A program made the translations under genes and the position numbers. A DNA stretch of 64,000 nucleotides from positions 1 through 64,000 of the forward strand of contig NZ_JHYF01000012.1 in NCBI RefSeq assembly GCF_000621485.1, given 5' to 3'. Below the pieces are notes generated by a model. It was not told where the DNA came from, made no database searches, and saw only the letters and a program-made list of their open reading frames with translations. This stretch comes from Alkaliphilus transvaalensis ATCC 700919 (GTDB lineage Bacteria; Bacillota; Clostridia; Peptostreptococcales; Natronincolaceae). Below, one piece after another: positions 35,616 to 43,917 of this stretch; within the stretch, counting starts at the first letter, position 1; each line of letters begins with the position of its first letter.

Positions 35616-36635
35616 ATGAAAAAAACGATATCAAAAATTTTAGCTACACTTTTAGTATGTACATTTGCATTGTCTTCTGCTAGTGCTTTCACACCGCCAG
35701 GCTTAAGTAAAAAAGGAGGACTTCCACCAGGAATACAGAAACGTTTTATTCAAGCTATTGAAAAGGATTATGCCTACGAATCAACGATTAAAGCAATCGA
35801 CTTTTCTAAAAGAAGAATAGTCATTCAAGAAGGAACGGCAGAAATTCATCTATTAGTTGCAAATGACGCAAAAATTGAATTGAATGGAAAGAGTGGTAAG
35901 CTTAGTGACTTACAAGTAGGTGATCAGGTTCAGATTAAGACCAACTCTTCTAATACGGTTGTAGAAATAAAAGCAACTGGAGGGGCAAGAATAACCCCAC
36001 CTAAGCAAACCCAAATTAAGGGCGTAATAAAAAATATCGACCTATCAAATAAGGAAATTGTCATAGAAGATAATAATAACACAAATTTATATCATGTTTC
36101 TAATACAGTTATTTATATTGATAATAATCAAAAAGCATTAAAGGATCTAAAGGTTGGGATGGAAATTACAGCCCAGGTTGAAGGGATTAAGATCATTACC
36201 CTATACGCAAAGTCAGTAACAGTTAAAGAATTACAAGCCACTGTTAAAAGAGTTGATGTAAGCAGAAGAGAAATCCTTTTGCAATATGATAATAAAGAAG
36301 AATTATATAAAGTAAAATCAGATGCTGTAATCAAAATCAACGGAGCTACTCAAAATCTATCTTCTGTTGTTGCGGGTACAATTGTAACAGTAAAGATTCA
36401 ACAAGGAGAGATTATTGAAATTACAGGAAATAATAGTATAACAAAATTAGAGGGTAGATTAATGTCAAAGAATTTAGGAGATACACCTGCTATAACGCTA
36501 GAAATGAATAAAGAAATTAAAAATTATTATGTCGATAAAGAATTAAAGGCAGTTTTAACCCATATCAACGTAGGTAATCAAGTGACTATTTATATAAAGG
36601 ATAATCTAGTAGTAGCTATACAGGAAAAAAATTAA
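35616..36635 (+). CDS. Secreted protein built of about four beta-rich repeats
   Basis: 339 residues. Signal peptide to about residue 24 ('LSSASAF'), then a 'PPGLSKKGGLPPGIQKR' segment seen in various exported clostridial proteins. The body has three clear ~75-residue repeats, beginning 'STIKAIDFSKRRIVIQ', 'GVIKNIDLSNKEIVIED' and 'ATVKRVDVSRREILLQ'. Each ends with a 'DLxVGxxVxxxV'-like strand pair. A degenerate fourth unit follows. The units look like small beta-barrels (DUF5666-like in outline). AGGAGG precedes the ATG. Function unknown; the possible sigma-I promoter links it to the neighbouring sigI-rsgI. Confidence 0.7.
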   Translation: MKKTISKILATLLVCTFALSSASAFTPPGLSKKGGLPPGIQKRFIQAIEKDYAYESTIKAIDFSKRRIVIQEGTAEIHLLVANDAKIELNGKSGKLSDLQVGDQVQIKTNSSNTVVEIKATGGARITPPKQTQIKGVIKNIDLSNKEIVIEDNNNTNLYHVSNTVIYIDNNQKALKDLKVGMEITAQVEGIKIITLYAKSVTVKELQATVKRVDVSRREILLQYDNKEELYKVKSDAVIKINGATQNLSSVVAGTIVTVKIQQGEIIEITGNNSITKLEGRLMSKNLGDTPAITLEMNKEIKNYYVDKELKAVLTHINVGNQVTIYIKDNLVVAIQEKN

Positions 36636-36659
36636 ATTGATCTTACTTCTTCAAATGAA

Positions 36660-36690
36660 ATGATCCCTTCAAAAATGAAGGGATTTTTCT
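36660..36690 (+). terminator. Rho-independent terminator
   Basis: ATCCCTTCA and TGAAGGGAT surround an AAAA loop, followed by TTTTCTTTTG. Confidence 0.88.
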
Positions 36691-36770
36691 TTTGATAGTT
36701 CCTAAACAGTTAGGATATGCTATAATTAATTGATAATTTATCCTATGATCCAACTACTAAGGAGGAAAGA

Positions 36771-37538
36771 ATGAAAGAATTATTAAAATTAGGGGAAAGA
36801 ATTGATGATTTACAAGTAAATAATTTAAAAATAATACAAAACCCTAAAGGATTTTGTTTTGGTTTAGATGCAGTGCTACTAGCAAACTTTGCTGAGGTAA
36901 GAAGGGGTTCGCAAGTGGTGGATTTAGGTACAGGAACAGGAATTATTCCAATTTTGGTAGCAGGAAAGACCCTAGATACCCACATTAAAGCAGTGGAAAT
37001 ACAAGCAGATGTGGCGGAAATGGCTCAACGTAGTGTCAAGTTAAACAAATTAGAAAATAGGGTAGAAGTTTTAAATATAGATTTAAAAGAATGCGAGAAG
37101 GACCTAAAGGTAAATACTTTTGATGTGGTTACAACTAACCCTCCTTATATGCATGCAGATGGATTAATTAATCCTGATGATAAAAAAGCGATATCAAGGC
37201 ATGAAATTAAGTGTACATTAGAAGATGTAATTAGGACAGCCTCAAAGTTATTAAAGTTCCATGGAAGGTTTTATATGGTTCATCGACCTCAAAGATTAGT
37301 AGACATTATAGTCCACTGTCGTAATTATAAGCTTGAACCCAAACGGATTAGATTTGTCCATTCAAAGTATGGTTCAAAACCAAATTTACTATTGTTAGAG
37401 TGCAAAAAATCAGCTCAACCAGAACTTAAAATTATTGATCCTTTAATTATCTATAAAGAGGATGGAAGCTACACCGATGAGGTTTATGAGATTTATGGAA
37501 AAACTAAATTAGGGGAAGGTGGCGGTAGTTGTGGATAA
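36771..37538 (+). CDS. trmN6: tRNA1(Val) adenine-N6 methyltransferase, TrmN6/YabB family
   Basis: 255 residues. SAM-binding motif I 'VVDLGTGTGIIPILVA' and the amino-methyltransferase signature 'VTTNPPYMHADG' (NPPY) are clear. 'NPKGFCFGLDAVLLANFA' at the N-terminus is typical of YabB. It modifies A37 of tRNA1(Val) in the characterised homologue. AGGAGG upstream. It overlaps the rsmI start by 8 bp, as in many Firmicutes. Confidence 0.9.
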   Translation: MKELLKLGERIDDLQVNNLKIIQNPKGFCFGLDAVLLANFAEVRRGSQVVDLGTGTGIIPILVAGKTLDTHIKAVEIQADVAEMAQRSVKLNKLENRVEVLNIDLKECEKDLKVNTFDVVTTNPPYMHADGLINPDDKKAISRHEIKCTLEDVIRTASKLLKFHGRFYMVHRPQRLVDIIVHCRNYKLEPKRIRFVHSKYGSKPNLLLLECKKSAQPELKIIDPLIIYKEDGSYTDEVYEIYGKTKLGEGGGSCG

Positions 37539-38376
37539 GGGAAAGTTATATATATGTCCCACCCCCATTGGGAATCTAGAAGATATTACTCTAAGAGTAT
37601 TAAGAGTTTTACAAGAGGTTGATTACATTGCAGCTGAAGATACAAGACAAACAATTAAATTATTAAATCATTTTGAAATTAATAAAAGCCTCACTAGCTA
37701 CCATGAACATAATAAAGCGAAAAAAGGGCAAGATTTAATTAAAGACCTTATGGAAGGTAAGAAAATTGCCCTTGTATCTGATGCTGGAATGCCAGGTATA
37801 TCAGATCCTGGAGAAGACTTAATAAAAGAGTGTATAGACATGGGGATAGAAGTTGAAGTATTACCTGGTGCTACAGCTGCTATTTTAGCATTAATAGCAT
37901 CCGGCTTGAATACTAGTCAATTTAGTTTTGAGGGATTTCTAAGTAGAGATAAGAAAAAACGTAGAGAAAGGTTAGAAAGAATTAAGTACGAAGATCGGAC
38001 TTTAATTTTTTATGAAGCTCCCCATAGATTACAAGAAACTTTAGAAGATTGTTTGAAAATATTAGATAATCGTAGGGCTGTGGTAGGTAGAGAACTTACA
38101 AAACGATATGAAGAGTTTATTAGGGGTACTTTAGTGGACTTAATAACTCAATTTAGAGAAGTACCTCCAAAAGGAGAAATTGTTTTAATGATTGAGGGAA
38201 TATCAGCAGAAAAATTAGATGAACTAGAGAAGGAAGCTTTTAAAGATTTAAGTATTAAGGACCACTTACTGCAACTAATGGAGTCGGGGATGGAAAAAAA
38301 AGATGCGATTAAAGAAGTGGCTAAGATCAGGAAAGTTCCTAAAAGAGATGTCTATCAGGAAGCGATAGACTTATAG
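37531..38376 (+). CDS. rsmI: 16S rRNA (cytidine1402-2'-O)-methyltransferase
   Basis: About 281 residues. 'LYICPTPIGNLEDITLRVLRVL', 'AAEDTRQTIKLLNHF', 'LVSDAGMPGISDPGEDLI' and 'VLPGATAAILALIASGL' are RsmI signatures on the tetrapyrrole-methylase fold. GTG 37531 has AAGGTGG at good spacing; GTG 37519 sits within that site. It modifies C1402 at the ribosomal decoding centre. Followed by a terminator. Confidence 0.94.
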   Translation: MDKGKLYICPTPIGNLEDITLRVLRVLQEVDYIAAEDTRQTIKLLNHFEINKSLTSYHEHNKAKKGQDLIKDLMEGKKIALVSDAGMPGISDPGEDLIKECIDMGIEVEVLPGATAAILALIASGLNTSQFSFEGFLSRDKKKRRERLERIKYEDRTLIFYEAPHRLQETLEDCLKILDNRRAVVGRELTKRYEEFIRGTLVDLITQFREVPPKGEIVLMIEGISAEKLDELEKEAFKDLSIKDHLLQLMESGMEKKDAIKEVAKIRKVPKRDVYQEAIDL

Positions 38377-38388
38377 CCATAAAAAAGA

Positions 38389-38416
38389 AAAGTAAAGAGT
38401 AATAACTCTTTACTTT
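38389..38416. terminator. Bidirectional terminator between rsmI and abrB
   Basis: AAAGTAAAGAGT and ACTCTTTACTTT form a perfect 12-bp stem with an AATA loop, between convergent genes; T-rich flank is weak on the right and present on the minus strand. Confidence 0.8.
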
Positions 38417-38430
38417 AAATATGAGGAAGA

Positions 38431-38667
38431 CTATTTTAATTCTTCTTTACAAGCTGAGCAGATATTTTTACCTTTATATGTAATTATATCCTTCGCATTG
38501 CTACAGAAGATACAAGCTGGCTCGTATTTCTTAAGGATAATGCTTTCACCATCTACATAAATTTCTAAAGCATCCTTTTCTCCAATATTTAATGTTCTTC
38601 GTAGTTCGATTGGTAAAACTACCCTTCCAAGTTCGTCTACTTTTCTTACAATTCCTGTTGATTTCAA
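38431..38667 (-). CDS. abrB: AbrB-family transition-state regulator
   Basis: 78 residues. The N-terminal swapped-hairpin domain 'GIVRKVDELGRVVLPIELRRTLNI' is the AbrB/SpoVT DNA-binding fold. The C-terminal tail has two CxxC pairs ('CIFC' and 'CSAC'), suggesting a zinc site not found in Bacillus AbrB but common in clostridial homologues. Opposite strand to rsmI, as in Bacillus subtilis. It probably represses stationary-phase genes. Confidence 0.9.
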   Translation of the reverse strand: MKSTGIVRKVDELGRVVLPIELRRTLNIGEKDALEIYVDGESIILKKYEPACIFCSNAKDIITYKGKNICSACKEELK

Positions 38668-39208
38668 TTTATTTCCTCCTTTTATTTTTGTAAATTTATA
38701 GAAACAAAACTAATGACAACAAATTACTACATAATAGTCCACGAAACAACAAATTTCGACAACTTATATATTAAATAGTACCAGACTTTCCATAAAAAGT
38801 CAACCTCATTTTTGGATAAATATTAATAAAAAAATGGGCTGTTTTCACAAAAAAATTTTATTGTTTATATAAATAATTTTTGTGTTTTTGTATGATATAT
38901 TAATTATATATAAATTATATTTTTAGAGGGATCCTTCCTAGAAGTGAGCTAAGGAAGATTAATTAATAATTTTCAAATAAATCGTTGAATTTAATTGTTT
39001 TAGAATTGTTTTATTTTTTAAAATAGAGTAGTTAAATTAGTTTATAAAGGGTATATGTTTAAGATAGTCATGTTATAATAAAGTAATCTTTTTATAGAAA
39101 TTAGGAATTTAAGTATTAATTAAGTTTACAAAAATAGTAAGTATTTTATTGTTAATTATGAATTATAACGTATAGATATGAGTAATCACTTTGAAGGAGT
39201 GGATATAG
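38668..39208. other. AT-rich intergenic region with one hairpin
   Basis: 541 bp with no convincing gene. It should hold the abrB promoter (minus) and that of the next gene (plus). ATCCTTCCTAG (38929-38939) and CTAAGGAAGAT make an imperfect hairpin with a ~7-nt loop and no T-run. Confidence 0.6.
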
Positions 39209-40627
39209 ATGACAACAAATATTTCTTCAATTTTCGACAAGAAATATATAATTGGAGAAAAAGTATACCTTGTAGGGGGATGCTTAAGAGATAACCTATT
39301 AAATAAAATAGTTAAAGATTGGGATGTTGTTATAGAGAAGGATTCCTATGCCTTTGCTAAGAAGGTAGCAGAAGATTTTCAGGGAAGTTTTGTAGAGATG
39401 GACAAAGAAAATGGGGTGTATCGAGTCATTTTATTCGATGGACTTCAAATTGACTTTGCTAAAATGCAGGGGAATAAAATAGAAGAAGACCTTCAACATA
39501 GGGATTTTACCATTAATGGTATGGCCTATGATATTGAAGCAGGGTTTCCTATTAAGGAAAAAGAAATAATTGATCCCTTTGGAGGAATAAAGGACCTAAC
39601 AAAGAAGGAAATAAAACATATACATAGGGATGTTTTTAAGGAAGATCCTATTCGGATGATTAGGGCAGTTAGACTAATGATGGAATTACACTATAATATT
39701 AATCATGAAACGATTCGACTAATTAAAGAAAACGCTAATAAAATTAATACTGTTGCAGGTGAAAGAGTGGCAGCAGAATTATTTAAAATATTGAAAGCAG
39801 AGAATGCTTATTTTTATTTGAATTATATGGATGAAACTTTAGGAATTTTATATGAGTTATTTCCTGAACTTGAAAAAATGAAGGAAGTTGGAGAATGTAA
39901 ATATCATGTAGTTGATTGTTGGACCCATTCTATTTATACAGTAAAAATGGCAGAGGAATTTATTTATTCCGATAATTATTTTGAGCCCCATATAAGGGAA
40001 GCTTATGAAGAACATACAAAAGAAATCATAGCAGGAGACCGTACCAGACTAGATTTAATTAAATTGGGTGCATTATTTCACGATGTTGGAAAACCTTCCG
40101 CCCGTAAGGTAGATGAGACGGGAAGAACTCGATTTAGAGGCCATGAGATTACAGGTGCAGAAATTATTAGAGAATATGCAGAGAAGTTAAAGCTTAGTAT
40201 TAAAGAAAGGGACATCTTATATCGTTATGTAGAGTTACACATGATCCCGTTAAATTCATATAAAAATAATGATGTAAGTGGTAAAGTCCTCTATGATATT
40301 TTTAATAAAATGGGAGAAGAGACTTTAGATATTCTTTTAATCGCCCTTTCAGATATTATTGCCACGAGAAAGTTATTAGTACCCGATGAAGAAATGGGGA
40401 TGTTTAAAGTTCATATAGAATATATAGCTAATAACTATTTAACTAGGTATCGACCGCTGGAGAAAATAAATTCAATTATTACTGGAAAAGATATTATGGA
40501 GTCCCTTGAAGTTCCTTCTGGAGTGATGGTGGGTAATCTTTTAGAAGAAATTAAAAAGGCAATTTATTTTGGAAGAATTTCACCTACAAAAGAAGCAGCC
40601 CTTAACTATCTAAAAAGTATATTCTAA
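39209..40627 (+). CDS. CCA tRNA nucleotidyltransferase / poly(A) polymerase family with HD domain
   Basis: 472 residues. The nucleotidyltransferase head has 'YLVGGCLRDNLLNKIVKDWDVV' (GG, RD and DxD residues), 'HRDFTINGMAYD' and the neck 'DPIRMIRAVRLMMEL'. The C-terminal HD domain has 'LGALFHDVGKPSARK'. It is either the CCA-adding enzyme or a related tRNA 3'-end enzyme; partial A- or CC-adding specificity cannot be decided by eye. A strong terminator follows. Not part of the usual Bacillus gene order here. Confidence 0.82.
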   Translation: MTTNISSIFDKKYIIGEKVYLVGGCLRDNLLNKIVKDWDVVIEKDSYAFAKKVAEDFQGSFVEMDKENGVYRVILFDGLQIDFAKMQGNKIEEDLQHRDFTINGMAYDIEAGFPIKEKEIIDPFGGIKDLTKKEIKHIHRDVFKEDPIRMIRAVRLMMELHYNINHETIRLIKENANKINTVAGERVAAELFKILKAENAYFYLNYMDETLGILYELFPELEKMKEVGECKYHVVDCWTHSIYTVKMAEEFIYSDNYFEPHIREAYEEHTKEIIAGDRTRLDLIKLGALFHDVGKPSARKVDETGRTRFRGHEITGAEIIREYAEKLKLSIKERDILYRYVELHMIPLNSYKNNDVSGKVLYDIFNKMGEETLDILLIALSDIIATRKLLVPDEEMGMFKVHIEYIANNYLTRYRPLEKINSIITGKDIMESLEVPSGVMVGNLLEEIKKAIYFGRISPTKEAALNYLKSIF

Positions 40628-40699
40628 GGATTGTAGACAACTGATAAGATGCATAAACCAAAGCTATGTATATATTGTTTGATGCAATCTTCAACTATA

Positions 40700-40744
40700 A
40701 AATGACCCCTTAATCAACCTGATTTGTTGATTGAGGGGTCATTT
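40700..40744. terminator. Bidirectional terminator
   Basis: AAATGACCCCTTAATCAAC pairs with GTTGATTGAGGGGTCATTT over 19 bp (one G-T) around a 7-nt loop, between convergent genes. Confidence 0.9.
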
Positions 40745-40759
40745 ACGATTTTTATATAA

Positions 40760-42193
40760 TTATTCATCCCTTAGGGACTTTACCAACTCGTGTTTTAGGT
40801 CCCATAGTTTCTGGGAAAGGTCTACCTTATAAAGTTGAGGTCTTTTTAACCGTCGATACTCTGGCCATAAGGAGTCTAGCTCTTTTTGAGTATGCTCCTT
40901 AACTTCTTGAACTGTTTTTCTCGTATACTCAAGTTTTCCATCGATGTACAAAGGTATTAAAAGCTCTCTAATAGAGTAGTTTCTAAAGGTTTTCTTCTTC
41001 CAGGTATACGTAGGATGGAAAATAGTCAAGGGTTGATTTGTATTTATTACTTCATCCGCTAGCATAATTAAATCAGCTTGGGCATGTTTACTTGACTCGT
41101 CATAAATTCGAATAACCTTTTTATAGCCAGGATTAGTAATCTTTTCAGGATTTTCGGATATTTTTATTTTAGGGGCCAGTTTGCCATTTTCTTCGGCGGC
41201 TACTAACTTATAAACACCACCTAAAGCAGGACAATCTTTAGAAGTAATTAGGTTAGTCCCTACCCCCCAACCAGTTACAGTAGCTTCTTGAATTTTTAAG
41301 CTATAGATTGTTTCTTCGTCTAAATCGCTGGAAGCAACAATTTTTAATCCTTGGAATCCTGCCTCATCCAGCATTTTGCGTGCTTTTTTTGAAAGGTAGG
41401 CGATGTCTCCAGAATCAATCCTCACACCGGTAGGCTGATAGCCCTTCTCCTTCAACTCATTAAATACAGTAATAGCATTAGGAATACCGCTATTTAAAGT
41501 ATCATAAGTATCTACAAGAAGAAGACAGTTTTGAGGGTAAACATTGGCGTAGGCTCTAAAGGCATCAAGTTCGCTATCAAATTTTTGAATCCAGCTATGG
41601 GCCATTGTCCCAGTAACTGGTATATTAAACATCTTGCCAGCTAAAACGTTGGAGGTACCAACACACCCACCAATGTAAGCGGCCCTTGCACCATAGATAC
41701 CAGCATCGGGTCCTTGGGCTCTTCGTAAACCAAATTCAAAAACTGCGTCCCCTTTAGCTGCTTCACAAACACGTGCTGCTTTAGTTGCAATTAATGATTG
41801 GAAATTAACGATGTTTAAAATGGCAGTTTCGATCAGTTGTGCTTCGAAACAACGGGCTTTAATCCTCATAATGGGTTCATTAGGGAACATTATTGTACCT
41901 TCTTCAACTGTATAGATGTCACCAGTAAATTTAAAATTTTTTAAGGTATTAATGAAATCTTCATCAAATAAATTAGTATTACGCAAGTATGTTAGATCAT
42001 CCTCATCAAAATGAAGATTTTCAATATAGTCGATTACCTGCTCAACTCCAGCGATAATAGTATAGCTATTATCGGAAGGATTTTTTCTGAAAAAAACATC
42101 AAATACAACAATATCATCAGCTACATTATTTTTTAAGTATCCATTCATCATAGTTAGCTGATACAAATCTGTAAGTAGTGTATGATTTCTCAT
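40760..42193 (-). CDS. pncB: Nicotinate phosphoribosyltransferase
   Basis: 477 residues. 'LLTDLYQLTMMNGYL', 'FEFGLRRAQGPDAG', 'GTMAHSWIQKF' and 'RIDSGDIAYLSKKAR' are PncB signatures. It makes nicotinate mononucleotide in NAD salvage and is of the longer Firmicutes type. GAAAGGAG lies 8 nt before the ATG on the minus strand. Transcribed divergently from spmA and alone on its strand. Confidence 0.94.
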   Translation of the reverse strand: MRNHTLLTDLYQLTMMNGYLKNNVADDIVVFDVFFRKNPSDNSYTIIAGVEQVIDYIENLHFDEDDLTYLRNTNLFDEDFINTLKNFKFTGDIYTVEEGTIMFPNEPIMRIKARCFEAQLIETAILNIVNFQSLIATKAARVCEAAKGDAVFEFGLRRAQGPDAGIYGARAAYIGGCVGTSNVLAGKMFNIPVTGTMAHSWIQKFDSELDAFRAYANVYPQNCLLLVDTYDTLNSGIPNAITVFNELKEKGYQPTGVRIDSGDIAYLSKKARKMLDEAGFQGLKIVASSDLDEETIYSLKIQEATVTGWGVGTNLITSKDCPALGGVYKLVAAEENGKLAPKIKISENPEKITNPGYKKVIRIYDESSKHAQADLIMLADEVINTNQPLTIFHPTYTWKKKTFRNYSIRELLIPLYIDGKLEYTRKTVQEVKEHTQKELDSLWPEYRRLKRPQLYKVDLSQKLWDLKHELVKSLRDE

Positions 42194-42321
42194 TATGGGC
42201 TCCTTTCTTAATTAGAGCGGGTTTTTGTTTGGTTATTAAGTTATATTATAACAAAAATTTAAAAACATAACTATAGAATTTACATTTTCTATGAATATTA
42301 AAACAGACTGGGGGACTACAG

Positions 42322-42900
42322 GTGAATAAAATATGGTTTATTATGATCTTATTTGGTATGATTATGGCGATTGTAACAGGAAAAGGAGAAATTATTAATG
42401 AGGTACTTCTTACAGATGCCCAAGAAGCGGTTATGTTTGCAATTGGCTTAACAGGTATTATGGCAGTTTGGCTGGGGCTTATGAATATTGCAAATCGCTC
42501 AGGATTAATGAGAACTTTCGCAAGGGGAATGAGACCCTTCACAAGGGTATTATTTCCTTCTATACCAGACCATCATCCTGCTACAAGTGCTATTGTCATG
42601 AATATGGTTGCCAATATGTTTGGAGCAGGTAATTCAGCTACTGCATTAGGACTAAAGGCTATGGAAGAGCTACAAAGTCTTAACCATGATAAAAAAAGGG
42701 CATCAAACGCTATGTGCATGTTTTTGGTCATTAACATGTCATCGATACAATTAATTCCTTTGACAGTTTTAAAAATCCGTGCCGATGCTGGTTCCATTAT
42801 GCCTTCAGAAATCATTATTACATCCTTATTAGCTTCGATTGTTTCAACAATTGTCGGAATTACTGCCTGTAAAATTTTAGAGGGGAGGGAGGGAGCATGA
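42322..42900 (+). CDS. spmA: Spore maturation protein A
   Basis: 192 residues from GTG 42322 with GGGGGA upstream. Membrane protein with about four hydrophobic segments. 'HHPATSAIVMNMVANMFGAGNSATALGLKAM' is the nucleoside-recognition/Gate-domain core shared by SpmA and SpmB. In spore formers SpmA/SpmB are needed for full core dehydration and heat resistance. It overlaps spmB by 4 bp. Confidence 0.92.
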   Translation: MNKIWFIMILFGMIMAIVTGKGEIINEVLLTDAQEAVMFAIGLTGIMAVWLGLMNIANRSGLMRTFARGMRPFTRVLFPSIPDHHPATSAIVMNMVANMFGAGNSATALGLKAMEELQSLNHDKKRASNAMCMFLVINMSSIQLIPLTVLKIRADAGSIMPSEIIITSLLASIVSTIVGITACKILEGREGA

Positions 42901-43427
42901 TTGTATTTAGATACGTTTCAGTAATGGCTATTCCAGTTATGATGACGGTTATATTACTTCATGGCTATATTAAAAAAGTAAACCTATATGATGCCTTTGT
43001 TGAAGGGGCAGAGGAAGGTTTTAAAACAGCTATTCGCATTATGCCCTACTTAATAGCCATATTTTTGGCCATAGGGTTATTAAGAAAATCAGGTGGAATG
43101 GAATTAGTTGTTAATTTATTGGCTCCAATAACCCGTTTTTTAGGAATTCCATCAGAAGTGCTTCCACTAGCACTAATGAGACCATTTTCAGGCAGTGGGG
43201 CACTAGGGGTTCTGGCAGACATTATTGAAAGTTATGGGCCAGATTCCTTTGTAGGTCGAGTGGCATCTACAATGATGGGTTCAGCAGAAACCATTTTTTT
43301 CACAATGGCAGTTTATTTTGGGGCTGTAGGGGTTCAAAAGTCTAGACATACAGTGGGGGCAGCACTAATATCTCACTTTGCAGCAGTAATTGCATCGGTA
43401 TTTATATGCAGTCTGATGTTTAGGTGA
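42897..43427 (+). CDS. spmB: Spore maturation protein B
   Basis: 176 residues, strongly hydrophobic. 'AFVEGAEEGFKTAIRIMPYLIAIFLAIG' and 'LMRPFSGSGALGVLADII' are typical of SpmB. ATG overlaps the spmA stop (ATGA), so the two membrane partners are co-translated. No dacF or other spore genes are adjacent. Confidence 0.92.
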   Translation: MIVFRYVSVMAIPVMMTVILLHGYIKKVNLYDAFVEGAEEGFKTAIRIMPYLIAIFLAIGLLRKSGGMELVVNLLAPITRFLGIPSEVLPLALMRPFSGSGALGVLADIIESYGPDSFVGRVASTMMGSAETIFFTMAVYFGAVGVQKSRHTVGAALISHFAAVIASVFICSLMFR

Positions 43428-43547
43428 TTGAAAGCTACATTGGTATAATGGAAGTTACTTAACTACATTTATTTAAAATGAAAACTTGTTAAATTGTTTT
43501 TTATTTAGTATTTAATATACATGACATACAAAGCTTAAAAATAATAG

Positions 43548-43576
43548 TTGACAGATGATGTATAATTTTATATATT
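43548..43576 (+). promoter_or_regulatory. Vegetative promoter of the metG leader
   Basis: TTGACA, a 17-nt spacer, and TATATT. Expected transcription start is about 30 nt before the T-box stem I. Confidence 0.7.
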
Positions 43577-43613
43577 GTAGTATAATACTATATCATATTA
43601 ATACACTATCGGT

Positions 43614-43878
43614 AATGATGGGAAGAGTAGAAAAGGGAAGCAGTTAAAAGAGAGCTGGGATAGGTGAAAGCCAGCACTGTTGAAGCTTTTTGAAGATGGA
43701 CCCTAAACCTTATAGCTGAGGGTTGTAAGACCTTAGGTTATAACGGAGTTGCTTCCGTTAAGAAAGCAAAGTGAATTATTTTCACTTAATGAGTTTATTA
43801 TTGAGAAATAATAATGAACTAGGGTGGTAACGCGAACTAATCCTCGTCCCTATAGAAATTATAGGGGCGGGGTTTTTT
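43614..43878 (+). ncRNA. T-box leader, methionine specific
   Basis: The leader opens with 'AATGATGGGAAGAGTAG', typical of stem I. The specifier region 'GAAGATGGACC' shows ATG (Met) at 43696-43698. The T-box AGGGTGGTAACGCG is at 43821-43834, followed by the terminator CCTCGTCCCTATA...TATAGGGGCGGGG and a T-run. Uncharged tRNA(Met) should allow readthrough into metG. The T-box has GGTAACGCG where GGAACCGCG is more usual. Confidence 0.93.
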
Positions 43879-43917
43879 GTATTTTTATATAACATTTGAG
43901 ATGAAGGAGGAAGAAAA

